This document shows positions 15,570-24,061 of a stretch of DNA of 64,000 nucleotides, piece by piece. The notes under the pieces are model-generated. The model had not been told where the DNA came from. It did not search any database and worked only from the letters and a program-made list of their open reading frames with translations. The first letter of the stretch is position 1, and each line of letters begins with the position of its first letter. A program made the translations under genes and the position numbers. Source of the stretch: an uncultured Collinsella sp. (GTDB lineage: Bacteria; Actinomycetota; Coriobacteriia; Coriobacteriales; Coriobacteriaceae); the NCBI GenBank assembly GCA_900542905.1, contig UQPF01000011.1, positions 1 to 64,000 on the forward strand, read 5' to 3'.

Positions 15570-16430
15570 TTAGTTCTCCCCCTCATCCTGCTTGCCCAGA
15601 TACGCCTCGATAACGGCGTCGTTGTTCTGGATTTCCTCTGCCGTGCCCTTGGCAATGACCTTACCAAAGTTAAGCACGCAGATGCCCTCGCAGATGTTCA
15701 TGACGAGCGACATATCATGCTCGATAAGCATGATGGCGATGCCGAAGGTGTCGCGAATCTTGACGATGTTCGCCATGAGCTCTGCGGTCTCGGACGGGTT
15801 CATGCCGGCGGCAGGCTCGTCGAGCAGCAGCAACTTGGGTTTGGTGGCAAGCGCGCGGACGATTTCCAGACGACGCTGAGCGCCGTAAGGAAGCGAGCCG
15901 GCCTGTTCATTTGCCAGGTGCTCCATGTCAAAAATGGACAGCAGCTCCATGGCGCGCTCGTGGGCGGCCTTCTCGTGCTTCCAATACGTCGGCAGGCGCA
16001 GCACACCCTCAAAGCCAGAGTAGCGCTCCTGGTTGTGCAGGCCGACCTTAACGTTATCCTCCACCGTCATGGTGTTGAACAGGCGAATGTTCTGGAACGT
16101 ACGGGCAATACCCATGCGGTTGACCTGGTAGACCGACTTGCCCGAGGTGTCCTCACCATCGAGCAGGATGGTGCCGTGCGTAGGCTGGTACACCTTGGTG
16201 AGCAGGTTGAAGACCGTGGTCTTGCCGGCACCGTTGGGGCCGATGAGACCGGCGATCTCGGTCTTGCCGATGGTCAGGCTAAAGTCATCGACTGCCTTAA
16301 GACCGCCGAATTCAATGCCCAGGTGGATGCACTCGAGCGCCGGGCGCTGGCCCAAGTCGCGGTCGGGAACGATGGCGCCAGAAGGATACGGGACCATCTT
16401 GCCCTTGTTGAACTCAAACTTACTGGGCAT
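15570..16430 (-). CDS. livG: Branched-chain amino-acid ABC transporter ATPase LivG
   Basis: The second ATPase of the Liv importer, about 286 residues. It has Walker A GPNGAGKTT, the GIARTFQNIRLF Q-loop typical of LivG, Walker B LLLLDEPAAGMNP and LIEHDMSLVM. The signature is degenerate (LPYGAQRRLEI), as is usual for LivG. I set the start at ATG 16430 (MPSKFEF), with GGAGG 10 bases upstream. It overlaps the end of livM by 11 bases, indicating translational coupling. Confidence 0.95.
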   Translation of the reverse strand: MPSKFEFNKGKMVPYPSGAIVPDRDLGQRPALECIHLGIEFGGLKAVDDFSLTIGKTEIAGLIGPNGAGKTTVFNLLTKVYQPTHGTILLDGEDTSGKSVYQVNRMGIARTFQNIRLFNTMTVEDNVKVGLHNQERYSGFEGVLRLPTYWKHEKAAHERAMELLSIFDMEHLANEQAGSLPYGAQRRLEIVRALATKPKLLLLDEPAAGMNPSETAELMANIVKIRDTFGIAIMLIEHDMSLVMNICEGICVLNFGKVIAKGTAEEIQNNDAVIEAYLGKQDEGEN

Positions 16431-17508
16431 CGGCTGCCACCTCCTTCTTGGAAGCAAAGCGGTCCTTAATGCGTGCGAAGAACGCCTTGAGCTGTGGGTT
16501 GTTAGTAAAGACCATGACCAGAATCAACACGATGGCGTAGATGAGCATGCGGTAGTCCGAGAACTGACGGAGCAGCTCGGGGAGAACCGTGAGCAGCGCC
16601 GCGGCGATAACGGAGCCGCGCATGTTGCCCAGGCCGCCCAGGACCACGAACACCAGAATGAGGATGGACGTATTGAAGTCGAACTTAGTGGCGGAAAGCT
16701 GCGAGAAGTTACCGCCGAACAGGGCTCCGGCAGCACCGGCAAGGGCAGCGGAAACCACGAAGGCGATCATGCGGTACTGGGTGACGGAGATGCCCACGGA
16801 CTCGGCTGCAATCTTGTTGTCGCGCACGGCCATAATGGCACGGCCGGTACGGCTGCGAACCAGGTTGAGCACGATCACGAGTGCGACCATGACCAGGATG
16901 GCACCGGCGAGGAAGGTCGAGTACGTCGACACACCCGATGCGCCCTGCGCGCCCTTGATGATGGCGGTGCCGTCCTCGAGCAGATGCAGGTCGTCGATCG
17001 TGGAGTTACCCGTGATGTTAAAGATCACGTGCAGGCCGCGCGAGTCGACACCCACGATAAGGCAGGTGACGATCTCTTTGATGATCTCACCAAAGGCCAG
17101 CGTCACGATAGCCAGGTAATCGCCGCTCAGACGAAGGACCGGGATGCCAATCAAGAAGCCCAGGATGGCGGCAGCGATGGCGCCGACCACGATACTGATG
17201 ATAAGGCGCACCGGATCGGAGGGAACGGCGCTCTCCAGCGCGACGGCGGTGACGATTCCCGTATAGGCGCCGACACTCATAAAGCCTGCGTGGCCCAGCG
17301 ACAAGTCGCCCGCGATGCCGACGACGAGGTTAAGGGATATGGCCATGACGATATAGGCCGTGATGGGAACCAGCTGACCGGCGATCATGCGCGGAATCAT
17401 GTGGTTAGACTGCATAAAGAACACGATGGCGAAGGCCACGATGCACATGGCGTACGTGACAAAATCGTGACGCGTCTGCTTGTCTTTAAGAAACTTCATA
17501 ACGCTCAC
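16420..17508 (-). CDS. livM: Branched-chain amino-acid ABC transporter permease LivM
   Basis: The 362-residue integral membrane permease belongs to the LivM half of the LivHM channel. It has about eight to ten hydrophobic helices, the GDLSLGHAGFMSVGAY motif and a cytoplasmic GxxGxxxMAVRDNKIAAESVG loop that contacts the ATPases. The start is either GTG 17508 or ATG 17499, both close behind the livH stop codon. The C-terminal tail is basic. Confidence 0.95.
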   Translation of the reverse strand: MSVMKFLKDKQTRHDFVTYAMCIVAFAIVFFMQSNHMIPRMIAGQLVPITAYIVMAISLNLVVGIAGDLSLGHAGFMSVGAYTGIVTAVALESAVPSDPVRLIISIVVGAIAAAILGFLIGIPVLRLSGDYLAIVTLAFGEIIKEIVTCLIVGVDSRGLHVIFNITGNSTIDDLHLLEDGTAIIKGAQGASGVSTYSTFLAGAILVMVALVIVLNLVRSRTGRAIMAVRDNKIAAESVGISVTQYRMIAFVVSAALAGAAGALFGGNFSQLSATKFDFNTSILILVFVVLGGLGNMRGSVIAAALLTVLPELLRQFSDYRMLIYAIVLILVMVFTNNPQLKAFFARIKDRFASKKEVAADAQ

Positions 17509-18390
17509 CTACACCTTCTCGGGGACGTACTTGCCCAAGAGGCCGGCAGGCTTGACGAGCAGGACGATGATCAAAACACCAAAGACGATGGAGTTGGCAA
17601 GGCTCGTGGAAATGTAAGCCTGCGCCATCGCCTCGATGATGCCGATGAGAATGCCACCGACAAAGGCACCGGGGATGGAGCCGATGCCGCCGAAGACGGC
17701 GGCGTCGAAGGCCTTGATGCCAGGCATGGCACCCGTCGTGGGCTGCAGCACCGGCGAGTAGGAGCACAGGAGCACGCCGGCGATGGCGGCAAGCGCCGAG
17801 CCGATGGCAAACGTCATCGAGATGGTGCGGTTGACGTTGATGCCCATGAGCTGAGCGGCGGCCTTGTCCTCGGACACGGCGCGCATGGCCTTGCCCATCT
17901 TGGTCTTACCTGTAAAGAACATCAGGCCGGCCATGATAACCAGGCAGGCGACGATGGTGACGAGCGAGACGGCGCTTACGTTGAACTTGGCCAAGAACTC
18001 CGGCACCTGGAAGGTGACGAGCGAAGTGAAGTTCTTGGGCGTGGCGCCCCACAGAAGCTGCGCGGCGTTCTGCAGGAAGTAAGACACGCCGATAGCCGTG
18101 ATCAGAACGGCCAGCGGGCCTGCTTGGCGCAGCGGCTTATAGGCCAGACCCTCAATGAGAACGCCGAGAACCGTGCAGACCACACAAGAAAGAATTACAG
18201 ATACCCAGCCCGGGAGGCCGAGATACGACGTGGCACAGAACGAGACATAGGCACCGACCATGATGACATCGCCGTGAGCGAAGTTCAGCATCTTGGCGAT
18301 ACCGTAGACCATGGTGTAGCCCAACGCGATGATGGCGTAGACGCTGCCCATGGACAGGCCGTTGACCAGGTATTGGATAAAGACCGTCAT
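17509..18390 (-). CDS. livH: Branched-chain amino-acid ABC transporter permease LivH
   Basis: The 293-residue permease partner of LivM. Hallmarks are YLVNGLSMGSVYAIIALG, the LNFAHGDVIMVGAY segment and the MRAVSEDKAAAQLMGI loop that contacts the ATPase subunits. I choose ATG 18390, which lies 9 bases from a GGGGG ribosome site; ATG 18399 abuts that site. It is 140 bases downstream of livK, with two stem-loops in between, so binding protein and permease may be expressed at different levels. Confidence 0.95.
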   Translation of the reverse strand: MTVFIQYLVNGLSMGSVYAIIALGYTMVYGIAKMLNFAHGDVIMVGAYVSFCATSYLGLPGWVSVILSCVVCTVLGVLIEGLAYKPLRQAGPLAVLITAIGVSYFLQNAAQLLWGATPKNFTSLVTFQVPEFLAKFNVSAVSLVTIVACLVIMAGLMFFTGKTKMGKAMRAVSEDKAAAQLMGINVNRTISMTFAIGSALAAIAGVLLCSYSPVLQPTTGAMPGIKAFDAAVFGGIGSIPGAFVGGILIGIIEAMAQAYISTSLANSIVFGVLIIVLLVKPAGLLGKYVPEKV

Positions 18391-18437
18391 GTTCCACATC
18401 CCCCTTTCGAATAGGTTTCCAGTTAATGTATGAAACA

Positions 18438-18498
18438 GGGACGTTACATCGTCCCTAGATACCAAGCAAGCAGGGAAGGCCAAAACCTCCCCTGCTTG
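18438..18498 (-). terminator. Stem-loops between livK and livH
   Basis: Two hairpins lie between the binding-protein gene and livH. One is GGGACG/CGTCCC (18438-18455). The other is a 9-bp stem CAAGCAGGG (18467-18475) with CCCTGCTTG (18490-18498). Neither has a strong T-run, so they may act as partial terminators or as mRNA stabilisers that raise livK expression relative to the permease genes. Confidence 0.55.
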
Positions 18499-18529
18499 GG
18501 ATCAAAACCGCTCTATGTAAGGCGGCCAA

Positions 18530-19717
18530 TTAGGCCTGTACGTACTTGCCATCGGTGATGACGTACGCCGTGGGCTCCTTCTGGACCTGGCCCTTGTCGT
18601 TCCAGGAGAGCTTGCCAGTCAGGCCGTCAACAGTAATGTTGCGCATAGCCTCGGGAAGCTTCTCGGCAACCTCGGTGGGATCGGCGTCGACACCCAGGCC
18701 GGCCTCCTTGAGAGCCTCGACCACAGCATGCACGCCGTCGTAGGCGTCGGCGGCAAACTGGTCGGGGGTATCGCCGTACTTATCTTTGTAAGCGTTGACG
18801 AAGTCGGCGTTCTTCTCGTCGTCGGCGGAAAACGGGGTCATGAGCAGCAGACCCTCGGCAAGAGAGGTGTCGAAGCCCTCAACGCCCAAGATGCCATCCA
18901 TGCCGTCGCAGCCCATCATCTTGACGTCGTAGCCCATGTCCTTGGCGTTCTTGAGCAGGACGGACGCCGGCGTGTAGTAGATCGGCGCAAAGATCATGGT
19001 GGCGCCTGCCTGCTTGGCCTTGGTCAGCTGGTTGGTAAAGCTCGTGGCGGAGTCGTCCTTAAAGGTCTCCTCGTCGACAATCTCAAGCTTAGACTTAGCG
19101 GCCTGGGCCTTAAAGGAATCTGCGATGCCCGAAGAATAGGCGTCGCCGGAGTTATAGAACAGCACGAACTTCTCGTTCGCATACTTCTGCGCCAGGAACT
19201 TGGCAGCGTTGACACCTTGGTTGGGGTCGGTAAAGCAAACCTGGAAGACGCAATCCTTGCCCTTGGTAACGTCCTCGGAGGACGCGGACGGGGTAATCAT
19301 GAACGTCTCGGGGTCGTTACCGCACTCAGCAGCAACGGCGACCGACGCACCCGTGGTGGTCGGACCGACAAGGGCCTGCATGCCCCAGTCGAGCAGGGTG
19401 TTGAAGGCGTTGACGGCCTTCTCGCCGTCAGCCTGGTCGTCCTCGGCCTTGCTGACAAGCGGCAGCTCCTTGGTCGAGAAATCCTTGCAGCCAAGCTCGA
19501 CAGCCTGTGTAACGGACTTGCCGTAGGACGCGTTGGCGCCGGTCAGCGGGCCGATGGTGCCGATCTTAAACGAAGCGTCGCTCGAGGCGGAACCACTGTC
19601 GCCGCCGTTGGAGGAGCAGCCAGCTAGAATGGACATCGCCCCCAGACCTGCTGCGCTCGCGATAACGCTCCTGCGATTCATAACAGGGTTCAATGACTTA
19701 CCGGTGAGGCTCGACAT
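18530..19717 (-). CDS. livK: Branched-chain amino-acid ABC transporter binding protein (LivK 1)
   Basis: This 395-residue lipoprotein is the extracellular binding subunit. The N-terminus MNRRSVIASAAGLGAMSILAGC gives a signal peptide with lipobox LAGC, and the RR start is Tat-like. A Gly/Ser/Asp linker precedes the type I periplasmic-binding fold (FKIGTIGPLTGANASYGKS, DDSATSFTNQLTKAKQAGA). ATG 19717 has GAGGAG upstream. It heads livKHMGF. The 271-base gap to the second copy is AT-rich and probably holds its promoter; an ATTACT/AGTAAT dyad is visible there but no clear -35/-10 pair. Confidence 0.94.
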   Translation of the reverse strand: MSSLTGKSLNPVMNRRSVIASAAGLGAMSILAGCSSNGGDSGSASSDASFKIGTIGPLTGANASYGKSVTQAVELGCKDFSTKELPLVSKAEDDQADGEKAVNAFNTLLDWGMQALVGPTTTGASVAVAAECGNDPETFMITPSASSEDVTKGKDCVFQVCFTDPNQGVNAAKFLAQKYANEKFVLFYNSGDAYSSGIADSFKAQAAKSKLEIVDEETFKDDSATSFTNQLTKAKQAGATMIFAPIYYTPASVLLKNAKDMGYDVKMMGCDGMDGILGVEGFDTSLAEGLLLMTPFSADDEKNADFVNAYKDKYGDTPDQFAADAYDGVHAVVEALKEAGLGVDADPTEVAEKLPEAMRNITVDGLTGKLSWNDKGQVQKEPTAYVITDGKYVQA

Positions 19718-19988
19718 GCGGCTCTCCTCTCAAATCTCGTCGGGTTTCGGTTACCCGACAGGCCATCCTTCGCCGTGTTCGGCGTTCGCAAAATACTAGA
19801 CGCTTTAGTTAAGGAAAGTGGCGATTATTTCAGCTTTTCTTTGGATTTGTTCATTTATCCATAATTCTGCGTATTTCTATTACTTTATGCAGTAATGCCA
19901 CTTTATTGTGTGAAAGTAATGTTTCCGTTCTGTTACAGGCGTCCCTGCCCTGAATAAAATGGCCTCACCGGTCGCGCTTTATGCGCAC

Positions 19989-21155
19989 TTAGGCGGCGAT
20001 GTACTTGCCGTCCTGAATCACATAGGCCGTAGCGGGCTTTTCGACTTGGCCCTCGTCGTTCCACGTCAGCTCGCCCGTCAGGCCCTCGATCTTGATCTTG
20101 CGCATGGCCTTGGCAAGGTCGCCGGCGATGTCGGCACCGTCAGCCGTAATGTCGATGTCTGCCTTGTCGATGGCCTCGGCGATGGCGTGGACGCAATCGT
20201 AGGCGTCGGCGGCAAACTGGTTAGGCGTCTCGTCGTAGGCGTCCTTATATGCCTTGACGAAGTCGGCATTCTTCTCGTCGTCGACAGAGAACGGGGTCAT
20301 GAGCAGTACGCCCTCGGCAAGAGAGGTATCGAAGCCTTCCACAGAGAGCAGGCCGTCCATGCCGTCGGTACCCATGAGGGTCATGTCGTAGCCCATGTCC
20401 TTGGCGTTCTTGAGCAAAACGGACGCCGGCGTGTAGTAGATCGGCGCAAAGATGAGCGTGGCGCCGGCCTCCTTGGCCTTGGTGAGCTGGTTGGTAAAGC
20501 TCGTGGAAGAGTCGTCCTTAAAGGTCTCGGTATCGACGATGTCGAGCTTGGACGCCTTGGCCTGCTCGGCAAAAGCGTCGGCAACGCCCGAGCTATACGT
20601 ATCGCCGGAGTTGTAGAACAGGGCGATCTTGGCATCCGCGTACTTCTCGGCCAAGAACTTTGCGGCGCTGGCGCCCATGGTGGGATCGGTGAAGCAAACC
20701 TGAAAGACCGTGGTCTTATCCTTGGTAACGTCGAGCGACGAGGCCGAAGGCGTGACCATGAGCATATCGTCGGCGATCTCGCCCGAGACAGCGACGGCGG
20801 CACCGGTGGTGACGGGGCCGACGAGCGCCTGCATGCCCCAGTCGCACAAGGTATTGAAGGCGTTGATGGCCTTCTCGCCGTCAGCGACGTCGTCCTCAGA
20901 CTTAAGCGAGAGTTTGAGGTCCTTGGTCGAAAAATCCTTGGCAGCGAGCTTGGCACCCTTCTCGGCCGAAACGCCATAGGTTGCCGCGGCGCCGGTCAGA
21001 GGGCCGATGACACCGATCTTGAAGGTCTTGCCGTCATCGGCGGAGCCGCCGTCCGAGCCACCCGACGAGCAACCAGCGAGTGCCGCGGTGCTACCGAACG
21101 CCGCGGCGCCAGCCAAGAAACTCCTGCGGTTAAGTACGTTGTTGATGCTAAACAT
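19989..21155 (-). CDS. Second branched-chain amino-acid binding protein (LivK 2)
   Basis: This 388-residue lipoprotein is a close paralogue of the LivK next to it. It shares long stretches such as the QALVGP, FYNSGD and YYTPASVLLKNAKDMGYD regions. The signal peptide (NRRSFLAGAAAFGSTAALAGC) has a lipobox and an RR pair. Start ATG 21155 has AAAGGGGG 5 bases upstream. It has no permease of its own and is oriented into the liv operon, so it probably feeds the same LivHM channel with another ligand range. Divergent from hom. Confidence 0.92.
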   Translation of the reverse strand: MFSINNVLNRRSFLAGAAAFGSTAALAGCSSGGSDGGSADDGKTFKIGVIGPLTGAAATYGVSAEKGAKLAAKDFSTKDLKLSLKSEDDVADGEKAINAFNTLCDWGMQALVGPVTTGAAVAVSGEIADDMLMVTPSASSLDVTKDKTTVFQVCFTDPTMGASAAKFLAEKYADAKIALFYNSGDTYSSGVADAFAEQAKASKLDIVDTETFKDDSSTSFTNQLTKAKEAGATLIFAPIYYTPASVLLKNAKDMGYDMTLMGTDGMDGLLSVEGFDTSLAEGVLLMTPFSVDDEKNADFVKAYKDAYDETPNQFAADAYDCVHAIAEAIDKADIDITADGADIAGDLAKAMRKIKIEGLTGELTWNDEGQVEKPATAYVIQDGKYIAA

Positions 21156-21405
21156 GGTGTCCCCCTTTTCGCTGGCCGCGGTGCGGCCGTCTTGCGGTAC
21201 AGGGCAAACCTTATGGTGCAAACGTTGACAGTTTGTTACGGAAGTTCGTTTGTAGCGAGCATGTTTCCAATGTTTCCGCAGCGTTTCGGGGGTGCCGTTT
21301 TGTGCGACTCCTGTTGCCTGGCGAGCACGCGCCCTCGGTTCACGCTAGAATGCACTCAACCTTTAAGCGGTTAATCCATCCATAAGATGCACGAAGGAGC
21401 TATCT

Positions 21406-22749
21406 ATGAGCGAACCCCTGCGCACCGTGAACGTCGGCCTGATCGGTCTTGGAACCGTCGGCGGCGGCGTGGCCCGCCTGATCAAGAGCCACCACGATGA
21501 GTACCTGGCAGCCTACGGCATCGACCTTAAGCTGACCCGCGCCTGCGCGCTTGCTTGGGAGCAGGCCGAGGCAGCCGGTATTGAGCGCGAGGCCTTTACG
21601 AGTGACTGGCATGACGTCGTCACCGACCCCGCCGTCGATATCGTCGTCGAGCTGATCGGCGGCGAGCATCCCGCGACCGAAATCTTCACCACCGCCTTCG
21701 AGAACGGCAAGCACGTCGTCTCTGCCAACAAGGCCCTGCTGGGCCGTCATGTCGAGACGCTCGCCGAGAAGGCGCGCGCGTGCGGCGTGCAGATTAAGTG
21801 CGAGGCCAGCTGTGGCGGTGGCATCCCCATCGTGAGCACGCTCGAGCACGACCTGGTGGGCAACAAGATCCTGACCATCGCCGGCATTCTCAACGGTACC
21901 ACCAACTATATCCTGTCGCGCATGGACGCCGAGGGCGCCGATTACGCCGATGTGCTTGCCGACGCGCAGGCCAAGGGCTATGCCGAGGCCGACCCGTCCG
22001 CCGACGTCGACGGCTTCGACGCCGCCAGCAAGACGGCAATCCTCGCTTCCATCGGCTTTGGCACCCGCGTGACCACCGACGATGTCTACCAGCAGGGTAT
22101 CCGTACCATCGGCGCCGAGGACATTGCCCAGGCCCGCGAGCTCGGCTACACCATCAAGCTGCTGGGCATCGCACGCAACACCGACGCCGGCGTCGACGTC
22201 CGCGTGCATCCCACGCTGATCCCCGCCGACCACATGCTTGCCAAGGTCAACGGCGCCATGAACGCTGTCTACGTGGTAGGCGACGCCGTGGGCGAGACCA
22301 TGTTCTACGGTGCCGGCGCAGGCTCCTTCCCCACCGCGAGTGCCGTCGTGGGCGACATCCTGTCGCTCTCCGAGCAGATCAGCCGCGGCGTTGCTCCTCT
22401 GCCCGAGATTGAGCCCTATGGTCACAACCTCGCCTTTAAGCCCATGGACGAGCTCCAGACCAAGTACTATGTGCGCCTGAAAGTCGCCGACCGCGTAGGC
22501 GCCCTGTCCGAGACGGTCGACATCTTTGCCAAGCACAACATCTCGATCTCGCTCATCAACCAGGTCGAGGACGGCAAGTCGGGCGTCAGCGATGCCTGCT
22601 CGGTCATCTTCCTGACGCACCGCGCGCTCGAGAAGGACGTCCAGGCTGCCGCCGCCGAGCTTGCCAGCGTCGACTGCGTGGCCGAGGTCGCCAACGTCCT
22701 GCGCATTGAGGACGTTGAGGCTTGGACCGAAGGCGTTATGGCCAACTAG
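21406..22749 (+). CDS. hom: Homoserine dehydrogenase
   Basis: The NAD(P)-dependent enzyme reduces aspartate semialdehyde to homoserine for threonine and methionine synthesis. The 447 residues comprise a Rossmann domain (GLGTVGGGV), the catalytic core (VVELIGG, SANKALLGRH, CEASCGGGIPIV, GILNGTTNYILSRM) and a C-terminal ACT domain (about 365-445, LSETVDIFAKHNISI) expected to sense threonine. ATG follows GAAGGAG. A possible -10 (TAGAAT) lies at 21346-21351. It is monocistronic, ended by a strong terminator. Confidence 0.96.
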   Translation: MSEPLRTVNVGLIGLGTVGGGVARLIKSHHDEYLAAYGIDLKLTRACALAWEQAEAAGIEREAFTSDWHDVVTDPAVDIVVELIGGEHPATEIFTTAFENGKHVVSANKALLGRHVETLAEKARACGVQIKCEASCGGGIPIVSTLEHDLVGNKILTIAGILNGTTNYILSRMDAEGADYADVLADAQAKGYAEADPSADVDGFDAASKTAILASIGFGTRVTTDDVYQQGIRTIGAEDIAQARELGYTIKLLGIARNTDAGVDVRVHPTLIPADHMLAKVNGAMNAVYVVGDAVGETMFYGAGAGSFPTASAVVGDILSLSEQISRGVAPLPEIEPYGHNLAFKPMDELQTKYYVRLKVADRVGALSETVDIFAKHNISISLINQVEDGKSGVSDACSVIFLTHRALEKDVQAAAAELASVDCVAEVANVLRIEDVEAWTEGVMAN

Positions 22750-22776
22750 CCCGATTCTCGGCAAATCAAATAACGC

Positions 22777-22814
22777 AAAAGGGGCTCCTATCCGATTGGA
22801 TGGGAGCCCCTTTT
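22777..22814 (+). terminator. Terminator of hom
   Basis: A perfect 12-bp stem (AAAAGGGGCTCC 22777-22788, GGAGCCCCTTTT 22803-22814) lies 28 bases after the hom stop codon. Confidence 0.9.
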
Positions 22815-22968
22815 GCTACATCCTTTGAGCGAACTGGTCGACTAACGTTTGAACAACTTGACCGTTCGTCAACAACCGTGGATACCGTTTGCCGATATGC
22901 GACGGCAGCTGTATTTTGCCGCCGCTATGCTGTGCCGTGTATGTCCGCCCGCGATGAGAGGAAGCACC

Positions 22969-23718
22969 ATGTTGCTCGAGGGCAAGAAAGCAATCATCAC
23001 CGGAGGCACGCGCGGTATCGGCTATGCGATCGCCTGCCGTTTTATCGAGGAAGGCGCTGCCGTCACCGTCTTTGGCTCGCGCCAGGAGACTGCCGACGCG
23101 GCCGTTGAGAAGCTGGCGGCCGCCTATCCCGACGCCAAGGTCTGGGGCCGCTCCTGCGACCTCACCTCACTCGAGGCCGTGACCGAGGCCTTTACGCAGG
23201 CCGCAGCCGACATGGGCGGTCTCGATACGGTCGTCAACAACGCCGGCATCTCCCAGCGCTCGCCCCTTTTGGATTACACGGCCGAGGAGTTTGCAAAGGT
23301 CATGGACCTCAACGTCGTCGCTGTCTTTAACGGTCACCAGGCGGCCGCCAAGATTATGACCGAGGCCGGCCACGGCGGCACCATCACTACCACGAGCTCG
23401 ATGGTCGCCAAGTACGGCCAGCCCTCCGGCGTCGGTTACCCCACGTCCAAGTTTGCCGTCAACGGCATGGTCCAGTCGCTCTCGCGCGAGCTCGCCCCCA
23501 TGGGCATCCGCGTCAACGCCGTTGCCCCCGGCGTGACTAAGACCGACATGGTCGCCAACCTGCCCGAAGAGGTTATTAAGCCCATCATCGCCACTATTCC
23601 GCTGGGTCGCATGGGCGAGCCCGAGGATGTCGCCAACGCATTCGTTTTCCTAGCGAGCGACATGGCCTCCTATGTCACGGGCGCCGTGCTCCCCGTCGAC
23701 GGAGCCGCCCGCTCCTAA
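22969..23718 (+). CDS. Short-chain dehydrogenase/reductase (FabG-like)
   Basis: The 249-residue protein is a classical SDR. It has the cofactor motif TGGTRGIGYA, the NNAG motif, the active-site Tyr/Lys pair (YPTSK), the preceding catalytic serine (TTTSSM) and the C-terminal YVTGAVLPVDG. The sequence FGSR after the second strand suggests NADP(H) preference. It could be 3-oxoacyl-ACP reductase or another hydroxy-acyl, sugar or steroid oxidoreductase; no fatty-acid genes are adjacent. Start ATG 22969 follows GAGAGGAAG; the longer ORF upstream is not supported. Confidence 0.88.
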   Translation: MLLEGKKAIITGGTRGIGYAIACRFIEEGAAVTVFGSRQETADAAVEKLAAAYPDAKVWGRSCDLTSLEAVTEAFTQAAADMGGLDTVVNNAGISQRSPLLDYTAEEFAKVMDLNVVAVFNGHQAAAKIMTEAGHGGTITTTSSMVAKYGQPSGVGYPTSKFAVNGMVQSLSRELAPMGIRVNAVAPGVTKTDMVANLPEEVIKPIIATIPLGRMGEPEDVANAFVFLASDMASYVTGAVLPVDGAARS

Positions 23719-23762
23719 AGGTCGCAAGCCACGACTTCGAACCTCAACGAGGCCCAACGCAA

Positions 23763-23801
23763 AAGGCGCGCTGTCTGCATCAACCGCAGGCAGCGCGCCT
23801 T
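23763..23801 (+). terminator. Terminator of the SDR gene
   Basis: A 16-bp stem with one wobble pair (23763-23778 with 23786-23801, AAGGCGCGCTG arms) is followed by a T-rich stretch (TGTTCTGTTTG). Confidence 0.85.
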
Positions 23802-23815
23802 GTTCTGTTTGTAAG

Positions 23816-24046
23816 GGAAGCTGCGTCCCGGCATTTCAGCTCAGAACGGGGCACGGTTTCCCCAGGACCTCCTTGCGGAAACTGCACCCCGTTTTGAACG
23901 TCGATTCTGGGATACCGTTTCCGCAATGGGCCTCCTGCGGAAACGGTATCCCACTCCGGGCGCCCATTCCGGGACACAGCTTCCCAACGGCCCCTGTTTC
24001 GGAAACCACATCCCATTCCGAGCCTTCAAAGCGGGACGCGGCTTCC
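23816..24046. repeat. Array of eight alternating 15-bp half-sites, 31-bp pitch
   Basis: Eight copies of a 15-mer (consensus about GGAARCYGYRTCCCR) start at 23816, 23847, 23877, 23908, 23939, 23970, 24001 and 24032. Odd copies read forward and even copies read reversed. The pitch is 31 bp, once 30. The spacers are 15-16 bp; those between pairs resemble each other (GGCCTCCTGC-like), while those inside pairs vary. So it is four tandem 62-bp units, each with a dyad. It fills the gap between two convergent genes and has no coding capacity. It is not CRISPR, because orientation alternates and spacers are short. Confidence 0.85.
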
Positions 24047-24061
24047 CCGAGAGAGTATCGA

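Noticed and set aside
14844..18414. Two large plus-strand ORFs (541 and 758 codons) over the liv operon
   Set aside because: They are antisense shadows of livFGMH with skewed Asp/His/Arg composition and no start signals.
23816..24046. CRISPR array
   Set aside because: Repeats are 15 bp, alternate in orientation and have 15-16-bp spacers that partly resemble each other. No cas genes are near.
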